From assembly GCF_001544495.1 (NCBI RefSeq), contig NZ_FCNZ02000021.1, forward strand, positions 1 through 64,000: 64,000 bases of DNA, written 5' to 3'. Source of the DNA: Caballeronia telluris (GTDB lineage: Bacteria; Pseudomonadota; Gammaproteobacteria; Burkholderiales; Burkholderiaceae). The notes beneath the pieces are model-generated. The model was not told the DNA's origin, ran no database searches, and saw only the letters and a list, made by a program, of their open reading frames with translations. Below are positions 54,747 to 63,884 of this stretch, piece after piece. The position numbers and the translations under genes are program-made. Within the stretch, counting starts at the first letter, position 1. Every line of letters starts with the position of its first letter.

Positions 54747-55064
54747 TCAGGCCGAAAAACTGACCGGCTCGCCCGCCTGTTCCGTCGCGTATTTCGTCAG
54801 CGTCGCGAAGAATTCGGAGTTGTCGCGCGTGTCGCGCCACTGGCCGTCGACGAATTTGTAGTGAAATCCGCCCGCCTTCGCGGCCAGCCAGATCTCGTGT
54901 TTCGGCGGCTGCAAATTGACGATCAGCTTCGTGCGATTCTCGAATTCCAGCGTCAGAACATTGCCGCTGCGCTCGAATTCGATATCCGCTTCCGCCTTGT
55001 CCACTGAGCGTTCGATGGCCGTCAGCGCGGCCTCGGCGAGGGTCAGGTATTCCTGGTCGGTCAT
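54747..55064 (-). CDS. cyaY: iron-sulfur cluster assembly protein CyaY (frataxin)
   Basis: A 105-residue bacterial frataxin, an iron-binding regulator of Isc-type cluster assembly. The acidic first helix (with Glu/Asp pairs around 15-31) and the central sheet stretch KHEIWLAAKAGGFHY are diagnostic. GGAG lies upstream of the ATG. It is divergent from the LptM-like gene, with only 35 bases between start codons. Confidence 0.95.
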   Translation of the reverse strand: MTDQEYLTLAEAALTAIERSVDKAEADIEFERSGNVLTLEFENRTKLIVNLQPPKHEIWLAAKAGGFHYKFVDGQWRDTRDNSEFFATLTKYATEQAGEPVSFSA

Positions 55065-55099
55065 GCTAAACTCCAGCGATTATTTATTCAGGGACAGTC

Positions 55100-55426
55100 A
55101 TGCGAGTCGTTTTCAGGATGAGCGCGATTGTAACGGCTTTGGCCGTTTCCGCCGTCACGGCGGGCGCGCTCGGCGGGTGTGGTCAGCGCGGTCCGCTCTA
55201 TCTTCCGACCACGCCGCCATTGCCCCAACGTCCGGGCGATCTCCAGGAAGCGCCGCCGTCCGATGTCACGCCGACCGGTGAAACGGCGTCGAGAAACCGC
55301 AAGGCGCCCGGCGCATCCGACGACGACTCCGTGCCCGATACCTCGGGAGAGCCGCTCACGCTTTCACCGGACACGGATCTGAAATCCGGTGCTTCGGCAC
55401 CCAAAGCCGCATCGTCGTCCAATTGA
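55100..55426 (+). CDS. LptM/YifL-like small lipoprotein
   Basis: A 108-residue lipoprotein. The signal peptide ends in a lipobox (GALGGC) with the lipidated cysteine at C27, followed directly by GQRGPLYLP, the signature of LptM/YifL proteins. LptM assists LptD folding in the LPS export complex in enterobacteria; the role is inferred here. The rest is a Pro/Ser/Asp-rich, disordered tail. It lies 59 bases before lysA, as in many proteobacteria. Confidence 0.88.
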   Translation: MRVVFRMSAIVTALAVSAVTAGALGGCGQRGPLYLPTTPPLPQRPGDLQEAPPSDVTPTGETASRNRKAPGASDDDSVPDTSGEPLTLSPDTDLKSGASAPKAASSSN

Positions 55427-55485
55427 ATCTGGCCTGTTGATTCCGGCCCATTGATTCCGACGCTTCACCGTTCCCCAGGTTTCGC

Positions 55486-56748
55486 ATGACTCAATCCGCA
55501 TTCTCCTACGTCGACGACGTATTGCACGCCGAAGGGGTATCCGCCGCTTCGCTCGCCGACCAGTTCGGCACGCCGCTTTACGTCTATTCGCGCAGCGCGC
55601 TAACCGCCGCCTATCGCGCCTACGCGGATGCCTGCGATGGCCGTCGCGCCAAAATCCACGTCGCCGTGAAGGCGAACAGCAATCTCGCGGTGCTCAACGT
55701 GTTCGCGCGACTGGGCGCGGGCTTCGACATCGTCTCGTCGGGCGAACTGGCGCGCGTGCTGGCCGCGGGCGGCAAAGCCGAAGACACGGTGTTCTCGGGC
55801 GTCGGTAAAACGGCGGCCGAAATGCGCGAGGCGCTCGACGCGGGCGTCAAGTGCTTCAACGTCGAATCGATTCCGGAACTGCACGCGCTGAACGACGTGG
55901 CGAAGGCGGCGGGCAAGAAAGCGCCCGTGTCGCTGCGCGTGAATCCGGACGTCGATGCGAAAACGCATCCGTATATTTCCACCGGTCTGAAGTCGAACAA
56001 GTTCGGCGTCGCGTTCGCGGACGCACGCGCGACTTACCGCGAAGCCGCCGCGATGTCGAACCTGGATGTGATCGGGATCGACTGCCATATCGGCTCGCAG
56101 ATCACCGAAATCAGTCCGTACCTCGATGCCGTCGACAAATTGCTCGAACTCGTCGAGCAAGTCGAGGCGGACGGCGCGCAGATTCGTCACGTCGACGTCG
56201 GCGGCGGCCTCGGCATTACGTACGACGACGAGACGCCGCCCGACATCGGCGATTTCGTGCGCGCGATGCTCTCGCATATCGAGAAGCGCGGCCACGGCCA
56301 GCGCGAAGTGTATTTCGAGCCGGGGCGCTCGCTCGTCGGCAACGCGGGCGTGCTGCTGACCCGCGTCGAGTATCTGAAGCCGGGTGAGGAAAAGAACTTC
56401 GCCATCGTCGATGCCGCGATTAACGACCTCGCGCGCCCGGCGATGTACGAGGCGTTCCATCGCATCGTACCGGTCGTGAAGCGCGCGGTGGCGGCACACG
56501 TCTATGACGTCGTCGGACCGGTGTGCGAAAGCGGCGACTGGCTCGGACGCGAGCGCGAACTGGCCGTCGAACCGGGCGACCTGCTTGCGATCTGCTCGGC
56601 CGGCGCCTACGGCTTCGTGATGAGCTCGAACTACAACACGCGTGCGCGCGCCGCCGAGGTGATGGTCGACCACGAACGCGCGCGCCTCGTGCGCGAGCGC
56701 GAGGACGTGAAGCAACTGTTCGCCGGGGAATCGATCCTGCCGGACTGA
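55486..56748 (+). CDS. lysA: diaminopimelate decarboxylase
   Basis: A 420-residue fold-type III PLP enzyme converting meso-diaminopimelate to lysine. The PLP lysine is K62 (HVAVKANSNLAVL). Further motifs are HIGSQITEISPY, GGGLGITY, EPGRSLVGNAG and the CESGDWLG substrate motif. Full length. Ends just before a strong terminator. Confidence 0.97.
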   Translation: MTQSAFSYVDDVLHAEGVSAASLADQFGTPLYVYSRSALTAAYRAYADACDGRRAKIHVAVKANSNLAVLNVFARLGAGFDIVSSGELARVLAAGGKAEDTVFSGVGKTAAEMREALDAGVKCFNVESIPELHALNDVAKAAGKKAPVSLRVNPDVDAKTHPYISTGLKSNKFGVAFADARATYREAAAMSNLDVIGIDCHIGSQITEISPYLDAVDKLLELVEQVEADGAQIRHVDVGGGLGITYDDETPPDIGDFVRAMLSHIEKRGHGQREVYFEPGRSLVGNAGVLLTRVEYLKPGEEKNFAIVDAAINDLARPAMYEAFHRIVPVVKRAVAAHVYDVVGPVCESGDWLGRERELAVEPGDLLAICSAGAYGFVMSSNYNTRARAAEVMVDHERARLVREREDVKQLFAGESILPD

Positions 56749-56766
56749 GCTTCCTGAGCGCTCATG

Positions 56767-56797
56767 AAAAAGCGATGCCTCGGCATCGCTTTTTTTA
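56767..56797. terminator. bidirectional terminator between lysA and msrQ
   Basis: Stem AGCGATGC/GCATCGCT with loop CTCG, followed by TTTTTTT on the plus strand and preceded by AAAA. The T-tract overlaps the msrQ stop codon by a few bases. Confidence 0.9.
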
Positions 56798-57442
56798 TCC
56801 GCGCGCGCGCTTGCTCCGAAGCCATACGATCAGCCGCCAGCCCAGCAGCGCCACGACGATCGCGCCGTAAATCTTCGGCAGAACCAGATCGTGCTTGCCC
56901 GCCTTCATCCACCAGAAATGCAGGATCGCGAGCGTCGCGATTGCATAGATGGCCCGGTGCAACGTCTGCCAGCGGCGGCCGAGCTTCTTCACCATCGCTT
57001 TCGGCGACGTCGCCGCCAGCGGGATCAGCAGCACGAACGCCGCGAATCCCACTGTGATGAACGGCCGCTTGCCGATGTCCTTCACGATTTCGGCGACGTC
57101 GAACCATTTGTCGAACCACAGGTACGTCGTGAAATGCAGCACGGCATAGCAGAACGCAAAGAGCCCGAGCATCCGGCGAAAGCGCACGAGCCCATTCACG
57201 CCGGTCAGCCGCCGCGCGGGCGTGATCGCGAGCGTGGTGCACAGGTAGACGAGCGTCCAGAGGCCCGTCGAGCGCGTGATGAATTCGATCGGATTGGCGC
57301 CGAGGCCGTCCGTCACGCCGAGGAACACGAGGCGCGCGAGCGGATAGAACGCCGCCAGGAACACGATCGCCTTCATCGGCGCGACCCAGCCGCCGCTCGC
57401 GGTCCTTGAAGCAGGCCGCTTGATATCGGATACGGTTGGCAT
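56795..57442 (-). CDS. msrQ: MsrQ, haem-binding membrane subunit of the MsrPQ methionine sulfoxide reductase
   Basis: A 215-residue membrane protein with about six helices and paired histidines for b-type haem (for example AVLHFTTYLWFD and LHRAIYAIATLAILHFWW). It carries electrons from the quinone pool to periplasmic MsrP. I chose the ATG at 57442; a GTG at 57451, directly after the msrP stop, would add three residues. Confidence 0.93.
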   Translation of the reverse strand: MPTVSDIKRPASRTASGGWVAPMKAIVFLAAFYPLARLVFLGVTDGLGANPIEFITRSTGLWTLVYLCTTLAITPARRLTGVNGLVRFRRMLGLFAFCYAVLHFTTYLWFDKWFDVAEIVKDIGKRPFITVGFAAFVLLIPLAATSPKAMVKKLGRRWQTLHRAIYAIATLAILHFWWMKAGKHDLVLPKIYGAIVVALLGWRLIVWLRSKRARG

Positions 57443-57451
57443 GCGGTCCAC

Positions 57452-58441
57452 TCAGAAATTCTTCTTCAGATCCATGCCCTGATAGAGCGACGCGACCTGA
57501 TCGGCGTAACCGTTGAACATCAGCGTCTTGCGCTTCGGCCGGAAAAAACCGTCCTCGCCGATGCGCCGCTCCGTTGCCTGGCTCCAGCGCGGGTGATCGA
57601 CGGTCGGATTCACGTTCGAATAAAAGCCGTATTCGGACGGAGCGTAGGTGTTCCAGCTCGTCGGCGGCTGCTTTTCGACGAAGCGGATTTTCACCAGCGA
57701 TTTCGCGCTCTTGAAACCGTACTTCCACGGCACGATCACGCGAACCGGCGCGCCGTTCTGGTTCGGCAGAACCTGTCCGTACAGGCCGACGGTAAGCAAC
57801 GTCAGCGGATTCATCGCTTCGTCCATGCGCAGGCCTTCGGAATACGGCCAGTCGAGAATCGGCGTGGACAGCCCCGGCATCTGCGACGGATCGGCGAGCG
57901 TGACGAACTGCACGTACTTCGCGTTGCTCGTCGGCTCGACGCGCCGGATGAGTTCCGAGAGCGACACGCCGATCCACGGAATCACCATCGACCAGCCTTC
58001 AACGCAACGCAGCCGGTACACGCGCTCCTCGAGCGGCGCGAGCTTCAGGATTTCGTCGATGTCGTACACCTTCGGGTTCTTGATCGCGCCCTCGACGGAA
58101 ATTTTCCAGGGCTTCGGCCGCAGCGAATGGGCGTTCTGCACGGGATCGCCCTTGTCGGTGCCGAACTCGTAGTAGTTGTTGTACGACGTGATGTCCTTGA
58201 ACGGCGTGACTTTATCGGTGACGACGAACTTCGAATTCATCGTCGCCGCGAGTTTCTGGCCCTTCGCGTCCGGCGAGGTCATGGCGGCGAACGCTTCGCC
58301 GCTTGCGCCGACCAGTCCCGTTGCAGCAACCGCGCCCATCGCCCGCAGCACGCGGCGGCGGTTCTCGAACACTTCGCGCGGCGTGATCTCGCTTCGCGCA
58401 ATATCGTCGCCGTAAAGCTGACGATCTCGTTTGATCCACAT
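57452..58441 (-). CDS. msrP: MsrP, periplasmic protein-methionine sulfoxide reductase
   Basis: A 329-residue molybdopterin enzyme that repairs oxidised methionine in envelope proteins. The Tat signal has RRR at 28-30 (ENRRRVLRAMGAVAAT), so it needs the TatABC system in this window. The molybdenum-binding cysteine is C146 in RLRCVEGWSM. The ATG at 58441 gives the family start MWIKRDRQL. Operon with msrQ. Confidence 0.96.
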   Translation of the reverse strand: MWIKRDRQLYGDDIARSEITPREVFENRRRVLRAMGAVAATGLVGASGEAFAAMTSPDAKGQKLAATMNSKFVVTDKVTPFKDITSYNNYYEFGTDKGDPVQNAHSLRPKPWKISVEGAIKNPKVYDIDEILKLAPLEERVYRLRCVEGWSMVIPWIGVSLSELIRRVEPTSNAKYVQFVTLADPSQMPGLSTPILDWPYSEGLRMDEAMNPLTLLTVGLYGQVLPNQNGAPVRVIVPWKYGFKSAKSLVKIRFVEKQPPTSWNTYAPSEYGFYSNVNPTVDHPRWSQATERRIGEDGFFRPKRKTLMFNGYADQVASLYQGMDLKKNF

Positions 58442-58546
58442 TTTGCAGTCCCTTCCCGTTACGCCGCCGCGCCGGACCGGCGCGCGCATTCCCGACAGTA
58501 ATAAAGGTCGAACAGGCTTTCGGGTGCGCCTATTCCGCGCATGGCG

Positions 58547-58582
58547 AAAAAAAACCGCCAGCAGAATTTGCGTGACGGTTTT
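58547..58582 (-). terminator. terminator of the resB-ccsB operon
   Basis: Minus-strand stem AAAACCGTCA/TGGCGGTTTT (one wobble pair) with a 12-base loop and a T-tract of at least eight. It lies about 25 bases past the ccsB stop. Confidence 0.88.
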
Positions 58583-58605
58583 TAGTCGGGCGACGGCTCG
58601 CCGGA

Positions 58606-59808
58606 TTACAGCTTGCCGTAGCTATGCAGCCCCGAAAGGAACATGTTGACGCCGAGGAACGCGAAGGTCGTGACGATCAGTCCCGTCAGCGCCCACCACG
58701 CGGCGGCGGCGCCGCGCAGGCCCTTCATCAGGCGCATGTGAAGCCACGCCGCGTAGTTCAGCCAGACGATCAGCGCCCACGTTTCCTTCGGGTCCCAGCT
58801 CCAGTAGCCGCCCCACGCTTCGGCGGCCCACAGCGCGCCGAGGATCGTCGCGATGGTGAAGAACGCGAAGCCCACCGCGATCGACTTGTACATGACGTCG
58901 TCGAGCACTTCGAGCGACGGCAGACGGTCGGCGAGCACACCACGTTGCTTCGCCAGATACGCGACCGACACCATCGCCGACAGCGCGAAGCTGCCATAAC
59001 CGATGAAATTCGCCGGAACGTGGATCTTCATCCACCAGCTTTGCAGCGCCGGGACGAGCGGCTGGATCTGCTGGGCGTCGCGGGCGATCGAGTACCACAT
59101 CAGGAAGCCTACCGCCGCGCCGATCACGAGCAGCACGAACGCGCCCATCGCGCGCGTCGCGTAATGCTGCTCGTAGTAGAGATAGAACAGCGACGTGATC
59201 AGGCAGAACAGCACGAAGACTTCATACAGATTCGAAATCGGAATGTGCCCGACGTCCGTCCCGATCAGATACGACTCGTACCAGCGCACCATCAGGCCGA
59301 CGAAGCCCATCAGCACCGCGACCCACGTCATGCGCGAGCCGATCGCGCCGCCCGTCGCCGAGCGTGACAGAAGACCGATCCAGTAGAACACCGTCGCGAG
59401 CACGAAAAGCGCGCTCATCCACAGAATCGCGGACTGGCTCGACAGGAAATACTTCAGGAAGAAGGTGGTGTCGGCGCGGGCGAGGTCGGCGTGATAAAGC
59501 TGGATTGCCGTGAGCGACAGCAACGCGATCATCGCGATCAGGAGCCGCACCGGCTTCCAGCGCCAGCCGAGCACGACGAAGGTCGGCACGGCTGCGATCA
59601 GCACCGCCTTGTCGTAATAATCCATGAACGGGTAGTAGCGGTTCAGCGCGAAACCCGCGCCCGCCACCATCGCTAGCGCGAACAGCCAGTCGAGCGCGCC
59701 GAGTTTCTTCAGGAACGGACGGTCGTCGAACAGGGACGCATCGGCGGGGCTCGGTGCGGGCGTCTGCGCGGCCGGAGTCGAACGGGAGGAAGCTTGAGTG
59801 AGAGCCAT
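58606..59808 (-). CDS. system II cytochrome c biogenesis protein CcsB/CcsA (ResC)
   Basis: A 400-residue polytopic membrane protein of the CcsA/CcmC haem-handling family, with about eight to nine helices. The haem-binding WWD motif WGGYWSWDPKETW is present near residue 340, flanked by conserved histidines. With ResB it forms the synthase that exports haem and attaches it to CxxCH motifs. The ATG at 59808 is four bases after the resB stop. Confidence 0.94.
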   Translation of the reverse strand: MALTQASSRSTPAAQTPAPSPADASLFDDRPFLKKLGALDWLFALAMVAGAGFALNRYYPFMDYYDKAVLIAAVPTFVVLGWRWKPVRLLIAMIALLSLTAIQLYHADLARADTTFFLKYFLSSQSAILWMSALFVLATVFYWIGLLSRSATGGAIGSRMTWVAVLMGFVGLMVRWYESYLIGTDVGHIPISNLYEVFVLFCLITSLFYLYYEQHYATRAMGAFVLLVIGAAVGFLMWYSIARDAQQIQPLVPALQSWWMKIHVPANFIGYGSFALSAMVSVAYLAKQRGVLADRLPSLEVLDDVMYKSIAVGFAFFTIATILGALWAAEAWGGYWSWDPKETWALIVWLNYAAWLHMRLMKGLRGAAAAWWALTGLIVTTFAFLGVNMFLSGLHSYGKL

Positions 59809-59812
59809 GATC

Positions 59813-62062
59813 TTACCGAGTTGATTCGTGCGAGCCGACGGATTCGGAGTGCGCGGCGGCGGGTTGCGACGCCGGGACGGCTTCGGCCGCCTCGCTGGCT
59901 TCGACCGGCCGGCCGCCGAGCGCGGCGGCAACGGTATCGCGCGTCTCCCGGAATTCCTTTTCGAAGTCGAGCGTTCTGCGCGCGGTGGACATTGCCATCA
60001 GCACGGTCGCGCCGCCCCCGTCTTTATCTTTGAGCCAGAACCAGAGCCGGCGTTCGCGGACGTAGAACATCGCGAAAATGCCGAGTACGAGCAGGAGGCT
60101 GCCAAGATACACCAGTTTTTTACCCGGCGCGCGCGTGAGCTGGAACACCGACGCCTGGATCTGCTTGAACGAGTCCAGTTGCAGGAAAACCGGCGATCCG
60201 TACAGAAAGCTGTCGGAAAGCGCGTTGATCGACGATTGTACGAACGCGGTCGTTTTTTCGTCGACCTTGGCTTCCGGCAGGCCGTTCTGCACGCGTGCGA
60301 TCTGCCACACGTCCCACGTCGCGCCTTCCAGCATGCGCAGCAGGAGCCCCGCCGCCTTTTCCTGCTCGCCCTTCGGCACCGAGCGGTCGATGAAGCTCGC
60401 GATCGCCTGGAAGCCGCCGTTCACCTGGCCGTTTTGCGTGCCGTTCGCCTGCATTGCGCCGGATTCGTCGGCGCCCGCGAAGAGATTCAGCACCCGAACG
60501 GCGCTCTCTTCCAGATGCTTCTGCAACTCGCCGCTCGATTGCGGCACCGAGCGCTGCGCGAAGCGACGCGCCGCCTCGATGCGTGTCGCCGGCGTCGCGA
60601 GCGCCGCGCGCAGCAGCATCCACTGCTTGACCGAGTTCTGTTCGTCGGCGGGAATGCGCAGGTAGCGGAACGGGTCGTTCGGGCTTGCGCGCATGCCGGC
60701 GAGGAACATCTGCTGGCCGCCGACATCGACCGGCAGCATGTAGTTGTTGTATTCGCGCGCCTGGCCGTCCGTGCCGCGCACCTTGTACTGCACCGACGGC
60801 CCGACGTTGCGCAGGTCGTTCGGCTTCGAGGTCTTCGCGCCCGAACCCAGGCGTTCGTCGAAAGCCTGCTTGAGCGAATGCGTCTGGCCGACGCCGCGCG
60901 CATCGACCTGCCCGCTGCCGTTCGTCACGTTCTCGACGTTGATCGCGCGGAAATCGGTGAATTCGACCGTGTCGCCTTTTGCGCCGATCATCTGCGAACT
61001 GATCGGCGCCGTCCCGCCGATCGCGCCGTTAAACGGCATCGTTTTGGGGCTGTCGCCGGCCATCGGCCACGCGGTCATTTCGAGCTTCGAGCCGCCGTCC
61101 TGGAAACTCGACTGGTAGATCGAGATGCCGTCGTAGGTGAACGGCTTGTTCACTTCGATGCGCGCCGGAATGCGCTTGCCGGTCGCGTGGTCCGTCACAA
61201 CGATGTCGCTCGCGAAGAGCTTCGGCATGCCGGTCGAGTAGTAATCGACGATGAACTTGTCGAGTTGAATGGAGAACGGCAGGTCCTGGATCAGCGAGCC
61301 GTCCTGCTGGTTCAGGATCGCCGTGCCGACGTACTGTCCCTCGGGCACCCACGCGTAACCGCGAAACGTCGGATTGGTCGACGAAAGGCGATGCTCACGC
61401 GGGATGTCGTTGATGACGGCGTTCGTGCTGACCGGCGTCTTGTTGAAGAGCCACATCTGCAGCTTGATCGGCAGGTTGCTGTCGATCAAGCCGCCGAGGC
61501 AAATCACGACGATCGCCAGATGCGCCGAGATATAGCCGAGTTTCGTGAGCGCGCCGCGCTTGGCCGCGATCAGCGTCGCGCCGCTTTCGGTTTCGCGCGT
61601 GACGAGCTTGTAGCCGAGTTTCGTCGAAAGGCGCTGCAAGGTCGCGGCGGTTTCGGCGCGGTTCGTCGTCACCGCGTACTCGCCCTTGTGATGGAACGCG
61701 CGCAGGCTGCCTTCGCGCACGCGGTCCTTCCAGCTCTTCATGTCGGCGATCATCTTCGGGCCGTTGCGGATCACGCATAGCGACACCGAGATCACCAGAA
61801 AGATCATGATGACCATGAACCACCACGCGCTGTACACGGTGTAGAGGCTCAAGCCACGGAAGATGTCGGCCCAGAACGGTCCGAACTGGTTGACGTAATT
61901 CGGATACGGATCTTCCTGCGTGAGAACCGTGCCGATGATGCTCGCGATCGCAAGCACGACGAGCAAGGCGATCGCGAACCGCATCGAACTGACGAGTTCG
62001 ACGAAATGCCTGACAGCCCGACGACTCGACTTCGACTGCATTCCCGAGGTGGTGACGCTCAT
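59813..62062 (-). CDS. resB: system II cytochrome c biogenesis protein ResB (Ccs1)
   Basis: A 749-residue ResB protein. Three membrane helices near the N-terminus (about 28-45, 80-100, 180-200), a large periplasmic domain and a last helix near the C-terminus (about 652-672). It delivers apocytochrome to the CcsB haem site. The length is larger than the Bacillus form but normal for betaproteobacteria. A terminator-like hairpin ends only about 20 bases before its start codon; the ribosome site CGGAG lies in between. Confidence 0.93.
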   Translation of the reverse strand: MSVTTSGMQSKSSRRAVRHFVELVSSMRFAIALLVVLAIASIIGTVLTQEDPYPNYVNQFGPFWADIFRGLSLYTVYSAWWFMVIMIFLVISVSLCVIRNGPKMIADMKSWKDRVREGSLRAFHHKGEYAVTTNRAETAATLQRLSTKLGYKLVTRETESGATLIAAKRGALTKLGYISAHLAIVVICLGGLIDSNLPIKLQMWLFNKTPVSTNAVINDIPREHRLSSTNPTFRGYAWVPEGQYVGTAILNQQDGSLIQDLPFSIQLDKFIVDYYSTGMPKLFASDIVVTDHATGKRIPARIEVNKPFTYDGISIYQSSFQDGGSKLEMTAWPMAGDSPKTMPFNGAIGGTAPISSQMIGAKGDTVEFTDFRAINVENVTNGSGQVDARGVGQTHSLKQAFDERLGSGAKTSKPNDLRNVGPSVQYKVRGTDGQAREYNNYMLPVDVGGQQMFLAGMRASPNDPFRYLRIPADEQNSVKQWMLLRAALATPATRIEAARRFAQRSVPQSSGELQKHLEESAVRVLNLFAGADESGAMQANGTQNGQVNGGFQAIASFIDRSVPKGEQEKAAGLLLRMLEGATWDVWQIARVQNGLPEAKVDEKTTAFVQSSINALSDSFLYGSPVFLQLDSFKQIQASVFQLTRAPGKKLVYLGSLLLVLGIFAMFYVRERRLWFWLKDKDGGGATVLMAMSTARRTLDFEKEFRETRDTVAAALGGRPVEASEAAEAVPASQPAAAHSESVGSHESTR

Positions 62063-62082
62063 TCAAACTCCGACTGGACAGC

Positions 62083-62131
62083 AAAAAAGGGTGGAGACGC
62101 CAGCGGTCATTGACCGACGTCCCACCCTTTT
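62083..62131 (-). terminator. terminator between cytochrome c4 gene and resB
   Basis: Minus-strand stem AAAAGGGTGG/CCACCCTTTT enclosing an inner hairpin (CGGTCA/TGACCG), followed by TTTTTT. It lies about 100 bases past the cytochrome c4 stop and immediately before resB. A second perfect hairpin, GCCGGTC/GACCGGC, lies at 62142-62161. Confidence 0.85.
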
Positions 62132-62228
62132 CTTGTTTGCGCCGGTCTCGTCGGACCGGCTTCGTAATATGGGCGACTGCTGCGTGGCGACGCCATGCGC
62201 GGCTGCCACGCTCTTTGACGCGTGAAGC

Positions 62229-62885
62229 TTAATGCAATCCCGCGATGTAATCCGACACCGCCTTGATCTCCGCATCGGTGAGGCGCAGCGAGATCGTGTG
62301 CATCGGCTCGCTGTTGTTACGCGTGCCCTGGGCGAACGCGGTCAACTGCGCCGCCGTGTAGTCGCCCCACTGCCACGAGAGCCGCGGATACTGCACCGGA
62401 ATACCCATGCCGGTGGCGCCGTGACAGGCCGCGCACGCCGGCACGCCCTTGTCCGCGATGCCGCCGCGGTAGATCTTCTGGCCGAGCGCGACGGTGTTCT
62501 TGTCGCGCGCGAAGCCCGGTTTGGTCTTCTGCGACGCGAAGTAAGCCGCGACGTTGACCGCATCCTGATCCGACAGCGCGCTCGCGATGCCCGCCATGAT
62601 CGGATTGTTGCGCGCCGGCGCCTTTGCGCCGGGTTGCGTCTTGTAATCCTTCAACTGCTTGACGATGTATTCGGCATGCTGGCCCGCGAGCTTCGGAAAC
62701 GCCGCGCCGGCGCTGTTGCCGTCCGCCGCGTGACACGCGGCACATACCTGGGTTGCGATTGCCTGTCCCCGGTTCAGATCCGGTTTCGCAGGCTGGGCGG
62801 GCTCCGCCGCTTGTCCTGACACTGCCAATCCACCGAACGTTGCTGCAACTTGAAGCACCATCAGAGACTTGTACAGTCGGTTCAT
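62229..62885 (-). CDS. dihaem cytochrome c4
   Basis: A 218-residue periplasmic dihaem cytochrome c4. The signal peptide (about 1-26) ends GQA before AEPAQ. Haem sites are C48-AA-C51-H52 and C151-AA-C154-H155, with one cytochrome c domain each. It donates electrons to terminal oxidases, linking bc1 to oxygen reduction. The ATG at 62885 places the signal peptide correctly. It lies upstream of resB, its own likely maturation factor, and is divergent from engB. Confidence 0.95.
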   Translation of the reverse strand: MNRLYKSLMVLQVAATFGGLAVSGQAAEPAQPAKPDLNRGQAIATQVCAACHAADGNSAGAAFPKLAGQHAEYIVKQLKDYKTQPGAKAPARNNPIMAGIASALSDQDAVNVAAYFASQKTKPGFARDKNTVALGQKIYRGGIADKGVPACAACHGATGMGIPVQYPRLSWQWGDYTAAQLTAFAQGTRNNSEPMHTISLRLTDAEIKAVSDYIAGLH

Positions 62886-63056
62886 TCGCGTACCCTGTTT
62901 TTCGTCTTGTGAGAATGTGAGGTTCTGCAAAACGACGGCGACCTTTTTCGCCACAAGATACCCGAACGAAGGGCTCGAAAAATGCCCGAAAATCCGTCCC
63001 GCTCCTTATCTGGCTTGGGTCTTGCGCGCCCTTGCTGGTCTTTTCGAAAACCGCCG

Positions 63057-63068
63057 TATTGTACAATA
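63057..63068. promoter_or_regulatory. 12-base palindrome in the cytochrome c4 - engB divergent region
   Basis: A perfect palindrome, TATTGTACAATA, in the 277-base gap between the two start codons. It contains TACAAT, which could serve as a -10 for engB, and could equally be an operator. TTGCTG lies upstream at 63032-63037 but the spacing to either candidate -10 is too long. The rest of the gap shows no gene. Confidence 0.45.
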
Positions 63069-63162
63069 ACCCGCTAATCGCAAAGACGCCAGTCGGGGCG
63101 AGCCCAGTATTTACGGGGTTCTCAAGGCTTGGGTTCTCACAGCTTTCTCAATCGGCCCGCCA

Positions 63163-63825
63163 ATGTCATTCCTGCTCCATCAAGCCCGTTTCTTCACGAC
63201 GGTCAATCATCTGCGCGATTTGCCGCCCACGCCGCAGCCCGAAATCGCGTTCGCCGGACGCTCGAACGCGGGCAAGTCGACCGCGATCAACATCCTGTGC
63301 AATCAGAAACGGCTGGCTTTCGCGAGCAAGACACCGGGACGCACACAGCATATCAATTACTTCTCGGTCGGTCCGGCCGACGCGCCCGTCGCGCATCTCG
63401 TCGATTTGCCGGGTTACGGCTACGCCGAAGTGCCGGGCGCCGCGAAGGCGCACTGGCAGCAACTGCTCTCCACTTACCTGCAAAGCCGCGCCCAGCTTTG
63501 CGGGATGATCCTGATGATGGACTCGCGCCGGCCGCTGACCGAACTCGATCAGATCATGATCGACTGGTTCGCGCCGACGGGTAAGCCGATCCACGCGCTC
63601 CTCACCAAATGCGACAAATTGACGCGACAGGAGATGACCAACGCCCTGCGCGCGACGAAGAAATCGTTCGCGGATTACAAGGCGGCGGGGTATCGCGGGG
63701 AACTGACGGTGCAGCTTTTTTCGGCGCTCAAACGCACCGGCATCGAAGAGGCGCACGAACTCGTGGAAAGCTGGCTGATCCCTGAAGCGGCGGGCGAGAG
63801 CGAAGCCGAAGACGCGTCGCAGTGA
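63163..63825 (+). CDS. engB: ribosome biogenesis GTPase EngB (YihA/YsxC)
   Basis: A 220-residue EngB-type GTPase needed for 50S ribosome assembly and cell division. G1 is GRSNAGKST (32-40), G3 is DLPGYGYAEV, and G4 is TKCDK. It has a short acidic C-terminal tail. Transcribed away from cytochrome c4. Length and motifs are normal. Confidence 0.96.
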   Translation: MSFLLHQARFFTTVNHLRDLPPTPQPEIAFAGRSNAGKSTAINILCNQKRLAFASKTPGRTQHINYFSVGPADAPVAHLVDLPGYGYAEVPGAAKAHWQQLLSTYLQSRAQLCGMILMMDSRRPLTELDQIMIDWFAPTGKPIHALLTKCDKLTRQEMTNALRATKKSFADYKAAGYRGELTVQLFSALKRTGIEEAHELVESWLIPEAAGESEAEDASQ

Positions 63826-63857
63826 ACCGGCTTTTCATGTGAAAAGCGGCCGCGCAT

Positions 63858-63884
63858 AAAAAAACCCGCCGCATGACGGCGGGT
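63858..63884 (-). terminator. strong terminator at the 3' end of the minus-strand sRNA candidate
   Basis: An eight-base-pair stem ACCCGCCG/CGGCGGGT with five-base loop, followed on the minus strand by TTTTTTTA. The T-tract is on the minus strand only, so it terminates a transcript coming from the right, not engB. Confidence 0.85.

Noticed and set aside
59828..61780. A long plus-strand frame opposite resB
   Set aside because: Shadow of resB with no recognisable motif or ribosome-binding site.
63826..63857. An intrinsic terminator for engB on the plus strand
   Set aside because: The repeat GCTTTTCA/TGAAAAGC has a two-base loop and no T-tract on the plus strand; the strong hairpin beyond it has its T-tract on the minus strand only.
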